Shown: piece by piece, positions 6,801-13,054 of the stretch
Layout of the letters: the number at the start of each line of letters is the position of its first letter
Numbering within the stretch: the first letter of the stretch is position 1
Assembly: GCF_009725235.1 (NCBI RefSeq)
Contig: NZ_WJFC01000284.1
Coordinates: 1 to 13,640, forward strand
From: Scytonema sp. UIC 10036
GTDB taxonomy: Bacteria > Cyanobacteriota > Cyanobacteriia > Cyanobacteriales > Nostocaceae
Direction of reading: 5' to 3'
DNA: 13,640 bases
The notes under the pieces: generated by a model
What the model was told of the DNA's origin: nothing
Seen by the model: the letters and a program-made list of their open reading frames with translations, nothing else
Database searches by the model: none
Made by a program: the position numbers and the translations under genes

Positions 6801-9795
6801 TACATTCTTTAGCATGCTCTTTCCAATGAATAATATGTCCGTGAACTATATTGTGAACAGCAGCTGTCAATTGTTTAGCATTAAATTGCTCTAGCAACTT
6901 TAAACCGAGTTTGCCATAACGATATCCTGTTTCAATATCTCCTAACAGGGCGCATAGAATTAAGCCATAAAGAGCATATCCAAATGCAGATAGCGATGTA
7001 TTACCATGTTCAACACTTTGATTGACAAGTGTAAAAGCAATACTGGGAAATACCTCTGGGGTTGTGGCATAAGCGGGAGCCGCACAGCTGACTAAAATCC
7101 GCATAATTGCTAAATGCTCTGCATCAGTCATTTCTTTTCGGTTCGCCAACTCCTCCACATCCATTTTCTCAGGCGGAACAGTAGCCAGAGTTACACCCAT
7201 CATATCCAGAACTTTCAGCCCTGTTTCTAACGCGGCTTTCATTTGATTTCTCTGGATATAAAACAGCATTTGTAGTTCATAAATTTTGACTCGATCGAGC
7301 AGATTTTTCGCCTGTTTGAGAACTACTTCCGCCAGACTTGTTGCTCGTTCAACATTGAGATTTAGATACTCGGCTCCTGTGGCTTCCACATACAAATCTA
7401 AGGTCAAATTATATTGATAATTCCAGCTATTCTCAGACAGAAGTTCTAGTCCCTTAGATAAATACCGAACGGCAGTTTCATAAGCTGTTGCTGCTTTGGC
7501 TTTCTTGCCAGCAATTAAATTAAGTTGTGCAAGTTCATCTTTTTGAGATTGCTGGGTAATTAATTCAGCACCAACATTTAACTGGTTGACAATTTCAAAT
7601 ATATTTTCTTCGAGTTCTGCTTCAGGAGTATGCTTGAGTAACAGTTCACCAATCTTCAGGTGAGTGTGTTTTTTAGCCTCTGGCAAAATCAAGGAATAAG
7701 CGGCTTGCTGCACTCGGTCATGCAGGAATTTATAGGTAATTGTTGACTGGGTATTTTCCGACACAGTCGTTATATTTGCTGACTCAAATACCAGGGGAAT
7801 TTTGTAAGACTGATTTAAGGGAAGAACTAATCCTACCTGTAAAGACTCCCATAAATCTTTGGCGGTTTCTGATAAAGATTTTTGATTAACAATACTCAGA
7901 ATATCTAAAGTAAACTTGTCACCAATACAAGCAGCTAACTTTAAAACATTTTGTGTAGGCGGCAACAGCTTTTGAATCTGGCTGACCATTAATTCAACCA
8001 CATTATCGGTAATATCAATATTTTGGAGACGATGGATGTCCCACTGCCAGCAACGCTCGCTGAAATTAAATAACAATAATTTTTCTTGAAAGAGAGATTT
8101 AAGTAGTTGGGTTAAGAAAAAAGGATTACCTTGAGTTTTTTTGTATACCAAATCAGCTAGCAATTCTGACTTTTCTGAGTGAGTGTGGAGAGTATCGCTC
8201 ACTAATTGGTTAACATGAGAAATCCGTAAGGGCTGAAGTACAATATTGTTGACAACTGCACCAGATTTTTGAATTTCTTCTAAAACCAAAATCAACGGAT
8301 GAGTGGCATTTACTTCGTTATCTCGATATGCACCAATAAGTAATAAATATTGACTATCTGGATCGTTGGCAAGCAACTGAATCAATTTTAATGAAGCTGA
8401 ATCTGCCCACTGTAAGTCATCCAAGAACACCACCAACGGATGTTCGGGTTGACAAAATACATGAATAAATTTCTGAAACAGTCGATTAAATCGGTTTTGC
8501 GATTCAGTAGGACCTAATTGCGGAACATCTGGTTGAGGTCCAGTAATTCGTTCAACTTCAGGAATAACATCAATTATAACTTGTGCATTGTTACCTAGAG
8601 CGGCTAAGAGCTTTGCTTGCCAAATTGCTATTTGTTCACTACTTTCTGTTAATAACTGCCGACTCAATTCTTGAAAAGCTTGAATTAAAGAAGCATAAGG
8701 AATATTGCGTTTAAATTGGTCAAACTTCCCCGAAATAAAATAGCCTCGTTGGCGCACTATGGGTTTATGAACTTCATTGACTAAGCAGGATTTTCCTATC
8801 CCAGAGTACCCACTTACTAACATCATCTCAGTTGCGCCATGACTAACTCGCTCAAAGGCATTCATGAGAATGGTAACTTCTTTCTCGCGACCATAAAGTT
8901 TTTGTGGAATGAGAAATTGGCTATATAAATCAAGCTGACCGACAATAAAGTTGTCAATTTTTCCCGTTGTTTGCAGTTGTCGCAGACATTCTTCTAAGTC
9001 GGCTTTTAATCCTAAGGCATTTTGATATCTATCTTCAGCAGTTTTGGCTAATAATTTCATGACAATATCGGAAACTACTGAAGGAATTTCTAAGTTAAGT
9101 TCTTGAGGTTGTATTGGGATTTTAGCAATGTGATAATGAACTAATTCTAATGAGTCATTAGCTTGAAAAGGTAGCTGACCTGTTAACATTTCATAGAAAG
9201 TAACACCTAAAGAGTAAAAATCACTTCGGTAATCAATTAAGCGGTTCATCCTCCCTGTCTGTTCTGGAGACATATAGGCGAGAGTACCTTCTAGTAAATT
9301 AGAATTACTGGAATTTAGGTTTTCTTGAGATAAGCATGATGAAATGCTAAAATCAATAATTTTTACTTTGCCTGTTTTCGGGTTAATTAAAATATTGTGA
9401 GGTTTAATATCTTTGTGAATAATATTAGCTTGGTGTAACTGAGCAAGGGTAGAAGCTAATTGAATAGCAATATGTAAAAAAACATTTAATTGTAAATTTT
9501 TGTTAGTCAGAAAGTTTTTTAGAGTTTCTCCTTCAAAATCTGACAAAATTAGCGCCAGACCATTTTGATAATTATCCAAAGATAGGGGTTTCACAATCCC
9601 TTCTATTTCTAAATTATGAAGTATTTTATACTCGTGTCGTAATCTGGATACTTGTTCTATGGTCGGATACTCAGATTTAAGAGTTTTAATAATTACCGAT
9701 GTTTGCTCTGATTCTCGTAAAGCCCGATACACACAGGTAGTAGTCCCGTCATAAAGGAGTTCGATGAAGTTGTAACCAGCAATAGTAATATTCAT
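3832..9795 (-). CDS. Giant HstK-type kinase: Ser/Thr kinase-AAA ATPase-helical repeats-GAF-histidine kinase-REC
   Basis: Cytoplasmic multidomain signalling protein of 1987 residues. Domains in order: eukaryotic-type Ser/Thr kinase (about 7-275) with Lys37, candidate helix-C Glu55, catalytic loop HKDIKPHN (Asp129, Asn134), DFS instead of DFG (148-150) and SPE (176-178); AAA-type ATPase (about 300-560) with Walker A GYSGIGKS (329-336) and Walker B FLDD (457-460); a long TPR-like helical region (about 700-1285); a GAF domain (about 1315-1475); a coiled coil (1480-1530); HisKA with His1537 in SHELRTPLN; HATPase with NLLSNAVKF (1651-1659), DTGIG (1682-1686) and GTGLGL (1711-1716); a receiver (about 1773-1890) with Asp1823 and Lys1875; and a tail of about 95 residues. 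This matches the cyanobacterial HstK family, which joins Ser/Thr and His kinase modules. The usual glycine-rich loop is poor, with only Gly17 obvious, so Ser/Thr kinase activity needs testing. The start is set by the family-like opening MNITIAGYNF; the Shine-Dalgarno is weak. The reading frame is intact throughout. The signal sensed is unknown. Confidence 0.95.
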   Translation of the reverse strand: MNITIAGYNFIELLYDGTTTCVYRALRESEQTSVIIKTLKSEYPTIEQVSRLRHEYKILHNLEIEGIVKPLSLDNYQNGLALILSDFEGETLKNFLTNKNLQLNVFLHIAIQLASTLAQLHQANIIHKDIKPHNILINPKTGKVKIIDFSISSCLSQENLNSSNSNLLEGTLAYMSPEQTGRMNRLIDYRSDFYSLGVTFYEMLTGQLPFQANDSLELVHYHIAKIPIQPQELNLEIPSVVSDIVMKLLAKTAEDRYQNALGLKADLEECLRQLQTTGKIDNFIVGQLDLYSQFLIPQKLYGREKEVTILMNAFERVSHGATEMMLVSGYSGIGKSCLVNEVHKPIVRQRGYFISGKFDQFKRNIPYASLIQAFQELSRQLLTESSEQIAIWQAKLLAALGNNAQVIIDVIPEVERITGPQPDVPQLGPTESQNRFNRLFQKFIHVFCQPEHPLVVFLDDLQWADSASLKLIQLLANDPDSQYLLLIGAYRDNEVNATHPLILVLEEIQKSGAVVNNIVLQPLRISHVNQLVSDTLHTHSEKSELLADLVYKKTQGNPFFLTQLLKSLFQEKLLLFNFSERCWQWDIHRLQNIDITDNVVELMVSQIQKLLPPTQNVLKLAACIGDKFTLDILSIVNQKSLSETAKDLWESLQVGLVLPLNQSYKIPLVFESANITTVSENTQSTITYKFLHDRVQQAAYSLILPEAKKHTHLKIGELLLKHTPEAELEENIFEIVNQLNVGAELITQQSQKDELAQLNLIAGKKAKAATAYETAVRYLSKGLELLSENSWNYQYNLTLDLYVEATGAEYLNLNVERATSLAEVVLKQAKNLLDRVKIYELQMLFYIQRNQMKAALETGLKVLDMMGVTLATVPPEKMDVEELANRKEMTDAEHLAIMRILVSCAAPAYATTPEVFPSIAFTLVNQSVEHGNTSLSAFGYALYGLILCALLGDIETGYRYGKLGLKLLEQFNAKQLTAAVHNIVHGHIIHWKEHAKECIVPLLEGVQTGLEFGDLEWSGYDFFYACDQMFFVGQPLELLAQKQAQHLDSVIKLKLDFPSSYLKSWRITVLKLLDAPEEEYHCHGETLDADTLLPKLIKVDNNMLLFAAYFSRTILYFFAKDYPRSLHYTALAEKHLGGVNGISLNGTYRLYYSLALLAQYPNVLKDEQSQILEKVNQNQQKMQEWAVHAPMNFQHKYDLVEAEKARVLGQSLVAMDLYDRAISIAKEQGFLHEEAVASELAAEFYFARGRENVARDYLTQSYYAYAQWGAILKLKDFEAKYPHIFSRKLKRKAKNLEANQTISFTTTGSPGVLDVAAVMKASQALSGEIVLDKLLTNLMQILIENAGAEKGFLILETAGKLQIAASGNIDKDEINIEQSIPVESSHQLPISIINYVQRTQKYVVLNDANSEDVFNLDNYILTQKPKSILCTPIVNQGKLIAILYLENNLTTGAFTPERLEVLQLLSSQAAISIENARLYHDLEEYNRTLEVRVKERTLELQAKNLQLQQEIRDRQRAEEAAATANRAKSEFLASMSHELRTPLNGILGYAQILKKNQNLTTQEKNGINIIHQCGEHLLTLIDDILDISKIEARKLELYPKEFSFLDFLESLVQICRIRTEQKGILLTYQQLSPLPKVIKADEKRLRQVLINLLSNAVKFTEKGTVTFQVGYHERKLRFQVEDTGIGIAPEQLEEIFLPFKQVGEDRHKTEGTGLGLAISRQLIEMMGGEIKVKSTLGKGSVFWLDLDLPEVLSPISVNKFEERNIISFVGGKKKVLVVDDKWENRSVLVNLLEPLGFEVIEATDGLDCLNKAPEFKPDVIFMDLVMTVMDGFEATRRLRMLPDFKEAVVIAISASVFDFDKKQSREVGCDDFLPKPFRVAELLEKLRVHLGLEWVYEEIKTDLKEPEDVKLKSKISDRDLIAPPAEEMAILLDLAIRGNLRSIAQRAAKLEELDEKWSPFATHLRQLVKEFKCKQIVNYIKKYSHLT

Positions 9796-9852
9796 ATTTG
9801 GTTTCTATTTGTGAAAGTTTCTTAGGCACTCAACTTAATAGAGACCCAATTC

Positions 9853-9882
9853 ATGCTAAGTTCTAATTCTGTCAAATGTCAG
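9853..9882 (-). promoter_or_regulatory. Candidate promoter of the giant kinase gene
   Basis: Reading the minus strand, CTGACA (plus-strand 9877-9882) is followed after 18 bp by TAGCAT (plus-strand 9853-9858), giving 5/6 and 4/6 matches to -35 and -10. An overlapping TTGACA (9870-9875) lacks a well-placed -10. It lies about 60 bp upstream of the kinase ATG. This is a weak match found by eye. Confidence 0.3.
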
Positions 9883-9938
9883 AAGTATCATTAATTGTTT
9901 ACATATGTTTTGCCTATATATTGAGTTCTGTAAATTAA

Positions 9939-9960
9939 AGTTAAATAAAATAATTTAACT
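9939..9960. promoter_or_regulatory. Perfect AT-rich inverted repeat, possible operator
   Basis: AGTTAAAT (9939-9946) and ATTTAACT (9953-9960) form an 8-bp perfect inverted repeat around a 6-bp AT-only spacer. It lies in the divergent region about 145 bp upstream of the giant kinase start. It could bind a dimeric regulator or simply reflect AT-rich promoter DNA. No T run follows that would make it a terminator. Confidence 0.35.
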
Positions 9961-10202
9961 GTAGCTGTTTTGCAGTAATTCACAACTTTATTCGGGAAGC
10001 TGTATGCTCGGTTGAGTCACAGTGAGCAAGCGCACCTAAATTTTTATCTAATTCAAACGACGCCATTTGCTCTAGTCATGATTTCTTCGGGAAAGCATTC
10101 GCAGTTGTATCCGATCGCAACCCTCACTCTCTAACCAAAATTCCTGCATCTGTGGACCTCACTTTTGAGGGAGAATTAAGGTTGACTCAAATTTGATCTG
10201 GC

Positions 10203-11360
10203 ATGGAACCTCTCATATCACGCATGCAGGCGGTACAGTCGCCTATCATTCCTGTAATTGGTGAACTCATTGGGAACAATCCCGGAACCATCTCTCTTGG
10301 ACAGGGTGTTGTTTCCTATAGCCCACCTCCTGAAGCCATAGAGCTTTTGCCTAAATTTTTATCTGAACCAAATAATAATTTATACAAAGCAGTAGAGGGT
10401 ATTCCGCTATTGCTGACTGCTTTAAAGGCAAAATTGGAGGCTTTTAATGGTATTGAAATCAATGGAGAAAACAGTATTGTGGTAACCGCAGGTGGCAATA
10501 TGGCATTTATGAATGCTGTTCTTGCTATTACTTCGGTAGGAGATGAAATAATTCTCAATACGCCATATTATTTCAATCATGAAATGGCAATTGTGATGGC
10601 GGGTTGTCGTCCAGTTCTCGTCAAAACAGATGAAAATTACCAACTGCGCCCAGATGCGATCGCTGAAGCTATCACTTCCAAAACACGGGCTGTGCTGACG
10701 GTTTCCCCCAATAATCCCACTGGGGTAGTTTATTCAGAAGAAGCATTGCGCCAAGTCAATCAAATTTGTCGCGATCGCGGAATCTACCACATCAGCGATG
10801 AAGCTTACGAATACTTCACCTACAACGGAGTCAAGCACGTTTCTCCAGGTGCATTCGTTGGAAGTCGCGACTATACAATATCTCTGTACAGTTTTTCTAA
10901 AGCTTATGGCTTTGCCAGTTGGCGCATTGGCTATATGGTTATTCCCGAACACCTGTTGGTTGCTGTTAAAAAAGTTCAGGATACAATTCTCATTTGCCCA
11001 CCAGTTGTTTCCCAGTATGCAGCTTTTGGAGCACTACAAGCAAAAGAAGATTTCTTGAAAAATCATATTGAAGCGATCGCAAAAGTGAGAGAAGTTGTAC
11101 TCAAATCCCTGAATCGTTTGCAAGACATATGTACTATTGTTCCTGGTGATGGAGCTTTTTACTTTTTCCTCAAAGTTCATACCGATCTCAACGATTTTGA
11201 GTTAACCAAACGCCTCATTCTAGAACATCAAGTCGCAGTAATTCCAGGTCATACATTTGGTATGGATGATGGATGTTACCTTCGCGTTGCGTGCGGTGCA
11301 TTGCAAAAGGACACAGCAGAAGAAGGTATTGAGCGATTAGTCAGAGGTTACAAACTATAG
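10203..11360 (+). CDS. PLP-dependent class I/II aminotransferase
   Basis: Fold-type I transaminase of 385 residues, the usual length of the aspartate aminotransferase superfamily. It transfers an amino group between an amino acid and a 2-oxo acid using pyridoxal phosphate. Visible landmarks: a cofactor-phosphate-side motif AGGNMA (96-101), the NNPTG turn (170-174, Asn171), Asp199 and Tyr202 in SDEAYE, the Schiff-base Lys233 in SFSKAYG, Arg241, and the substrate carboxylate Arg361 in LRVACG. All key residues are present, so it should be active. Amino-acid specificity (aspartate, methionine, aromatic or other) cannot be read from the motifs. The start at 10203 is the first in-frame Met and fits the N-terminal pattern; the nearest AAGG is about 20 bases upstream, so the ribosome binding site is weak, and Met8 is a possible alternative. 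It is divergent from the kinases. A MITE-like element begins three bases after its stop. Confidence 0.93.
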   Translation: MEPLISRMQAVQSPIIPVIGELIGNNPGTISLGQGVVSYSPPPEAIELLPKFLSEPNNNLYKAVEGIPLLLTALKAKLEAFNGIEINGENSIVVTAGGNMAFMNAVLAITSVGDEIILNTPYYFNHEMAIVMAGCRPVLVKTDENYQLRPDAIAEAITSKTRAVLTVSPNNPTGVVYSEEALRQVNQICRDRGIYHISDEAYEYFTYNGVKHVSPGAFVGSRDYTISLYSFSKAYGFASWRIGYMVIPEHLLVAVKKVQDTILICPPVVSQYAAFGALQAKEDFLKNHIEAIAKVREVVLKSLNRLQDICTIVPGDGAFYFFLKVHTDLNDFELTKRLILEHQVAVIPGHTFGMDDGCYLRVACGALQKDTAEEGIERLVRGYKL

Positions 11361-11363
11361 TTA

Positions 11364-11530
11364 GAGGATGTTTGAAAAGTCATGATTGATGTATTAAATA
11401 TTTTTTACCCCACCCTAACCCTCCCCTTGGAAAGGGGAGGGAACTCAATTTCCCATTTCCCCCCTTTCTAAGGGGGACTAAGGGGGTATAATGTGATTAA
11501 AATGACAACTAACCATTTTCAAACATCCTC
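11364..11530. mobile_element. MITE-like element, 167 bp, with 15-bp perfect terminal inverted repeats
   Basis: GAGGATGTTTGAAAA (11364-11378) is exactly inverted as TTTTCAAACATCCTC (11516-11530). TTA flanks both ends (11361-11363 and 11531-11533), consistent with a 3-bp target duplication. The interior has no coding capacity. It holds a strong hairpin CCCTCCCCTT/AAGGGGAGGG (11419-11441, 3-nt loop), a second CCCCCTT/AAGGGGG hairpin (11460-11476), and a direct repeat of CTAAGGGGG (11468-11476 and 11478-11486). Size, ends and lack of a gene fit a non-autonomous miniature element moved by a transposase encoded elsewhere. It may also terminate the aminotransferase transcript, and a TATAAT at 11487-11492 could serve the next gene. 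Confidence 0.8.
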
Positions 11531-11548
11531 TTAAGAGTTAGAAATTAT

Positions 11549-11989
11549 ATGCCAATTGTTAATAAATTCATTGAAATTGAAACAGATAAGGGAATTAACA
11601 TTCATAACATTACACCACAACTTGAAGCGATTCTGGCATCAACGTCTATTCAAAACGGTCAGCTTTTAGTCTTTTCTCGTCATACAACCACAGCATTAGC
11701 TATTAACGAGTACGAAGAGAGATTGTTAGTAGATATTAAAGCTTATTTACAGAAGTTGGCACCAGAATCCGATCGCTACTTACACAATGACCTGCATTTA
11801 AGAAAAAACATACCTCCCGATGAACCGATGAACGCCCATTCTCACTTAATGGCAATGACGTTAAGTACGAGTGAAATCATTCCTATTGTCGATGGCAAAT
11901 TAGCTTTAGGAACTTATCAATCTGTCTTACTGTTTGAGTTAGATGGACCTCGAAAAAGAACAGTATTTTGCCAATTAACAGGGGAGTGA
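11549..11989 (+). CDS. YjbQ/UPF0047 family protein
   Basis: Small soluble protein of 146 residues, close to the roughly 140 residues usual for the YjbQ family. Family marks include SRHTTTALAINE (43-54), the histidine cluster His79/His83 followed by NAHSH (95-99), the GTYQSVLLFELDG segment (121-133) and the C-terminal PRKRTV. These histidines cluster in the known fold and are thought to bind metal or phosphate. Some members show weak thiamine-phosphate synthase activity when overexpressed, and database names reflect that, but the physiological role is unsettled. It is preceded by the MITE-like element, whose right end is 18 bp before the ATG, so the leader and perhaps the promoter derive from the element. 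The ribosome binding site is weak (AAGAG about 11 bases upstream). A hairpin-bearing repeat follows its stop. No partner gene in the window suggests a thiamine role. Confidence 0.92.
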   Translation: MPIVNKFIEIETDKGINIHNITPQLEAILASTSIQNGQLLVFSRHTTTALAINEYEERLLVDIKAYLQKLAPESDRYLHNDLHLRKNIPPDEPMNAHSHLMAMTLSTSEIIPIVDGKLALGTYQSVLLFELDGPRKRTVFCQLTGE

Positions 11990-12005
11990 AAATGTTGAAC
12001 TCTAA

Positions 12006-12083
12006 GACGATGTTTGGAAAGACACATAGATGTTGTAGGGGCGCAATTCATTGCGCCCCTACACGTGGAGCTGTCGCAAACAT
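12006..12083. mobile_element. Degenerate MITE-like remnant related to the 11364-11530 element
   Basis: The left end GACGATGTTTGGAAAGAC (12006-12023) matches 15 of 18 bases of the left end of the 11364 element. The right side retains only CAAACAT (12077-12083), the inverse of ATGTTTG (12010-12016). A strong 13-bp palindrome forms the core. It resembles a shorter, decayed relative of the upstream element, but with one poorly kept end the case is moderate. Confidence 0.4.
12034..12063. terminator. Strong palindrome between convergent genes, probable bidirectional terminator/repeat
   Basis: TGTAGGGGCGCAA (12034-12046) and TTGCGCCCCTACA (12051-12063) are a perfect 13-bp inverted repeat with loop TTCA. 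It lies 45 bp after the YjbQ-family stop and 40 bp beyond the SDR stop, between convergent genes. The GC-rich hairpin would be very stable in RNA from either strand. There is no adjacent T run, so it may act as a transcript-end stabiliser or repeat rather than a classic terminator. The sequence resembles dispersed palindromes frequent in Nostoc-type genomes. Confidence 0.6.
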
Positions 12084-12102
12084 TTTTTGAATTGGTATTA
12101 TG

Positions 12103-12780
12103 TTAATCTAAGCTGAACTTCTCAAATATAAGGTTCCCAAACAACATATTTTCATCAACTGCTGACAAAGTTTTATTGTTAGCACTGTCAGAATTTAAAC
12201 AACGACAAACTAACTGAGCAACATCTGCACGATGGATAATACCTGCAATATTTGGGTTTTCAGTTAAAATTCCATTTCCCGTTGCAGGTTCTGATTTTAA
12301 CCCACCAGGACGAATAATTGTATATGTCAATCCGCTTTCGATAAGATACTTTTCAGCTTTTTCTTTCTCCATTAAAACTGGTCTTAATGTTTCAAGAGCT
12401 TGAGGTGATAAAGCAACGATACTGTTACCACTACCGATGGAAGAAACAAGAATGAATTTGTTGACTCCTGCTTTGACTGCTACATCAATGAGATTTTTAT
12501 TGCCTATATAATCTGCTCTTTCTCCATCTTTAGGTAAACCACCAATTGTACTGATGACTGCATGAATGGGTTCGTCAGTCAACAAGGCATTTTCTATATC
12601 TCCTATATTTAAAGCATCTCCTAGAGCCACCTCAATACCCATAGCTTCCAGTTCAGCACGAGCCACTTCTGTTCTCAAAAGTGACTTGACTTTTAGCTGT
12701 TGTTCCGTCAAACACTTAGCAATTTCTCGACCTACGCCACGACTTGCGCCCGCTAGAAAAATGTAGGGTGTAGTTGTCAT
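12103..12780 (-). CDS. Atypical short-chain dehydrogenase / NAD(P)-binding Rossmann protein
   Basis: Soluble 225-residue protein of the NAD(P)-binding (NmrA-like, SDR_a5-type) group. It shows the N-terminal dinucleotide loop GASRGVG (11-17), a second strand ending in LLRT (34-37; the Arg suggests NADP preference), ISTIGG (76-81), VSSIGSG (112-118), a Lys-rich helix with KAEKYL (141-146), and the IIRPGGL segment (155-161) followed by HRADVA (183-188), all typical of the family. It lacks the classic YxxxK active site and is shorter than full epimerases, so it may be a reductase of an unknown substrate or a redox-sensing binding protein. No substrate can be named. It is convergent with the YjbQ-family gene and divergent from the small acidic protein. 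The ribosome binding site is weak. A palindrome about 70 bp upstream could control it. Confidence 0.88.
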   Translation of the reverse strand: MTTTPYIFLAGASRGVGREIAKCLTEQQLKVKSLLRTEVARAELEAMGIEVALGDALNIGDIENALLTDEPIHAVISTIGGLPKDGERADYIGNKNLIDVAVKAGVNKFILVSSIGSGNSIVALSPQALETLRPVLMEKEKAEKYLIESGLTYTIIRPGGLKSEPATGNGILTENPNIAGIIHRADVAQLVCRCLNSDSANNKTLSAVDENMLFGNLIFEKFSLD

Positions 12781-12850
12781 AAATTTTAGTTCAAGTAGAT
12801 GTTGTAGAACAAATTACGATCTATAAATATATCTTCTTTGTGCCATTGCC

Positions 12851-12877
12851 ATACATAAAATTTCATAATTTATGTAT
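12851..12877. promoter_or_regulatory. Inverted repeat upstream of the SDR gene, candidate operator
   Basis: ATACATAAA (12851-12859) and TTTATGTAT (12869-12877) are a perfect 9-bp inverted repeat with a 9-bp spacer. It lies 71 bp upstream of the SDR start, in the divergent region shared with the small acidic protein gene. Size and symmetry fit the binding site of a dimeric regulator. No regulator gene lies next to it, so the identity is open. Confidence 0.45.
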
Positions 12878-12991
12878 AGCAAAAGCTTTAATGATGGATC
12901 TATTACCTAAAGCAGAGCTATTTAATTCCTAAGGAAGGAGTAAAAGTAAATACCAGTCAAGATAGCTTAATAGGAAATCCAACGCTTGACT

Positions 12992-13008
12992 TTACAAGTG
13001 CGCTGTAA
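12992..13008. promoter_or_regulatory. TTACA-N7-TGTAA palindrome beside a TTGACT box, candidate control site
   Basis: TTACA (12992-12996) and TGTAA (13004-13008) are inverted around a 7-bp spacer. They directly follow TTGACT (12986-12991), a possible -35, about 50-60 bp before the small acidic protein's start. A bound protein would cover the promoter spacer. The matching -10 is poor (TCATAA at 13011-13016, 19-bp spacing), so this is weak. Confidence 0.25.
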
Positions 13009-13037
13009 GGTCATAACCAACGCTTTTAAAGCAATCT

Positions 13038-13046
13038 AAGGAAGGG
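13038..13046 (+). promoter_or_regulatory. Strong Shine-Dalgarno of the small acidic protein
   Basis: AAGGAAGGG sits 8 bases before the ATG at 13055 and is by far the best ribosome binding site in the window, suggesting efficient translation. A near copy, AAGGAAGGAG, occurs at 12931-12940 without a following start codon. Confidence 0.75.
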
Positions 13047-13054
13047 AATATATT

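Larger units (their letters stand above)
9796..10202. other. 407-bp divergent intergenic region between the giant kinase and aminotransferase genes
   Basis: This region must hold promoters for both flanking genes. It shows a perfect AT-rich inverted repeat (9939-9960), a candidate minus-strand promoter (9853-9882), and a small CCTCA/TGAGG hairpin (10157-10170) close to the aminotransferase start. A 19-codon frame (10078-10134) has no clear ribosome binding site and is probably chance. No plus-strand -10/-35 pair convinced me, and no riboswitch or tRNA was recognised. Confidence 0.5.

Noticed and set aside
10078..10134. 19-codon frame upstream of the aminotransferase, possible leader peptide
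   Set aside because: No clear Shine-Dalgarno, no run of regulatory codons, and no terminator/antiterminator pair that would suggest attenuation.
9796..10202. NtcA box (GTA-N8-TAC), riboswitch or tRNA in the long intergenic region
   Set aside because: No convincing match seen by eye; only the inverted repeat and weak promoter-like boxes could be supported.
11364..11989. Transposase gene associated with the MITE-like element
   Set aside because: The only gene in the segment is a YjbQ-family protein with no transposase motif, so any transposase must be encoded elsewhere.
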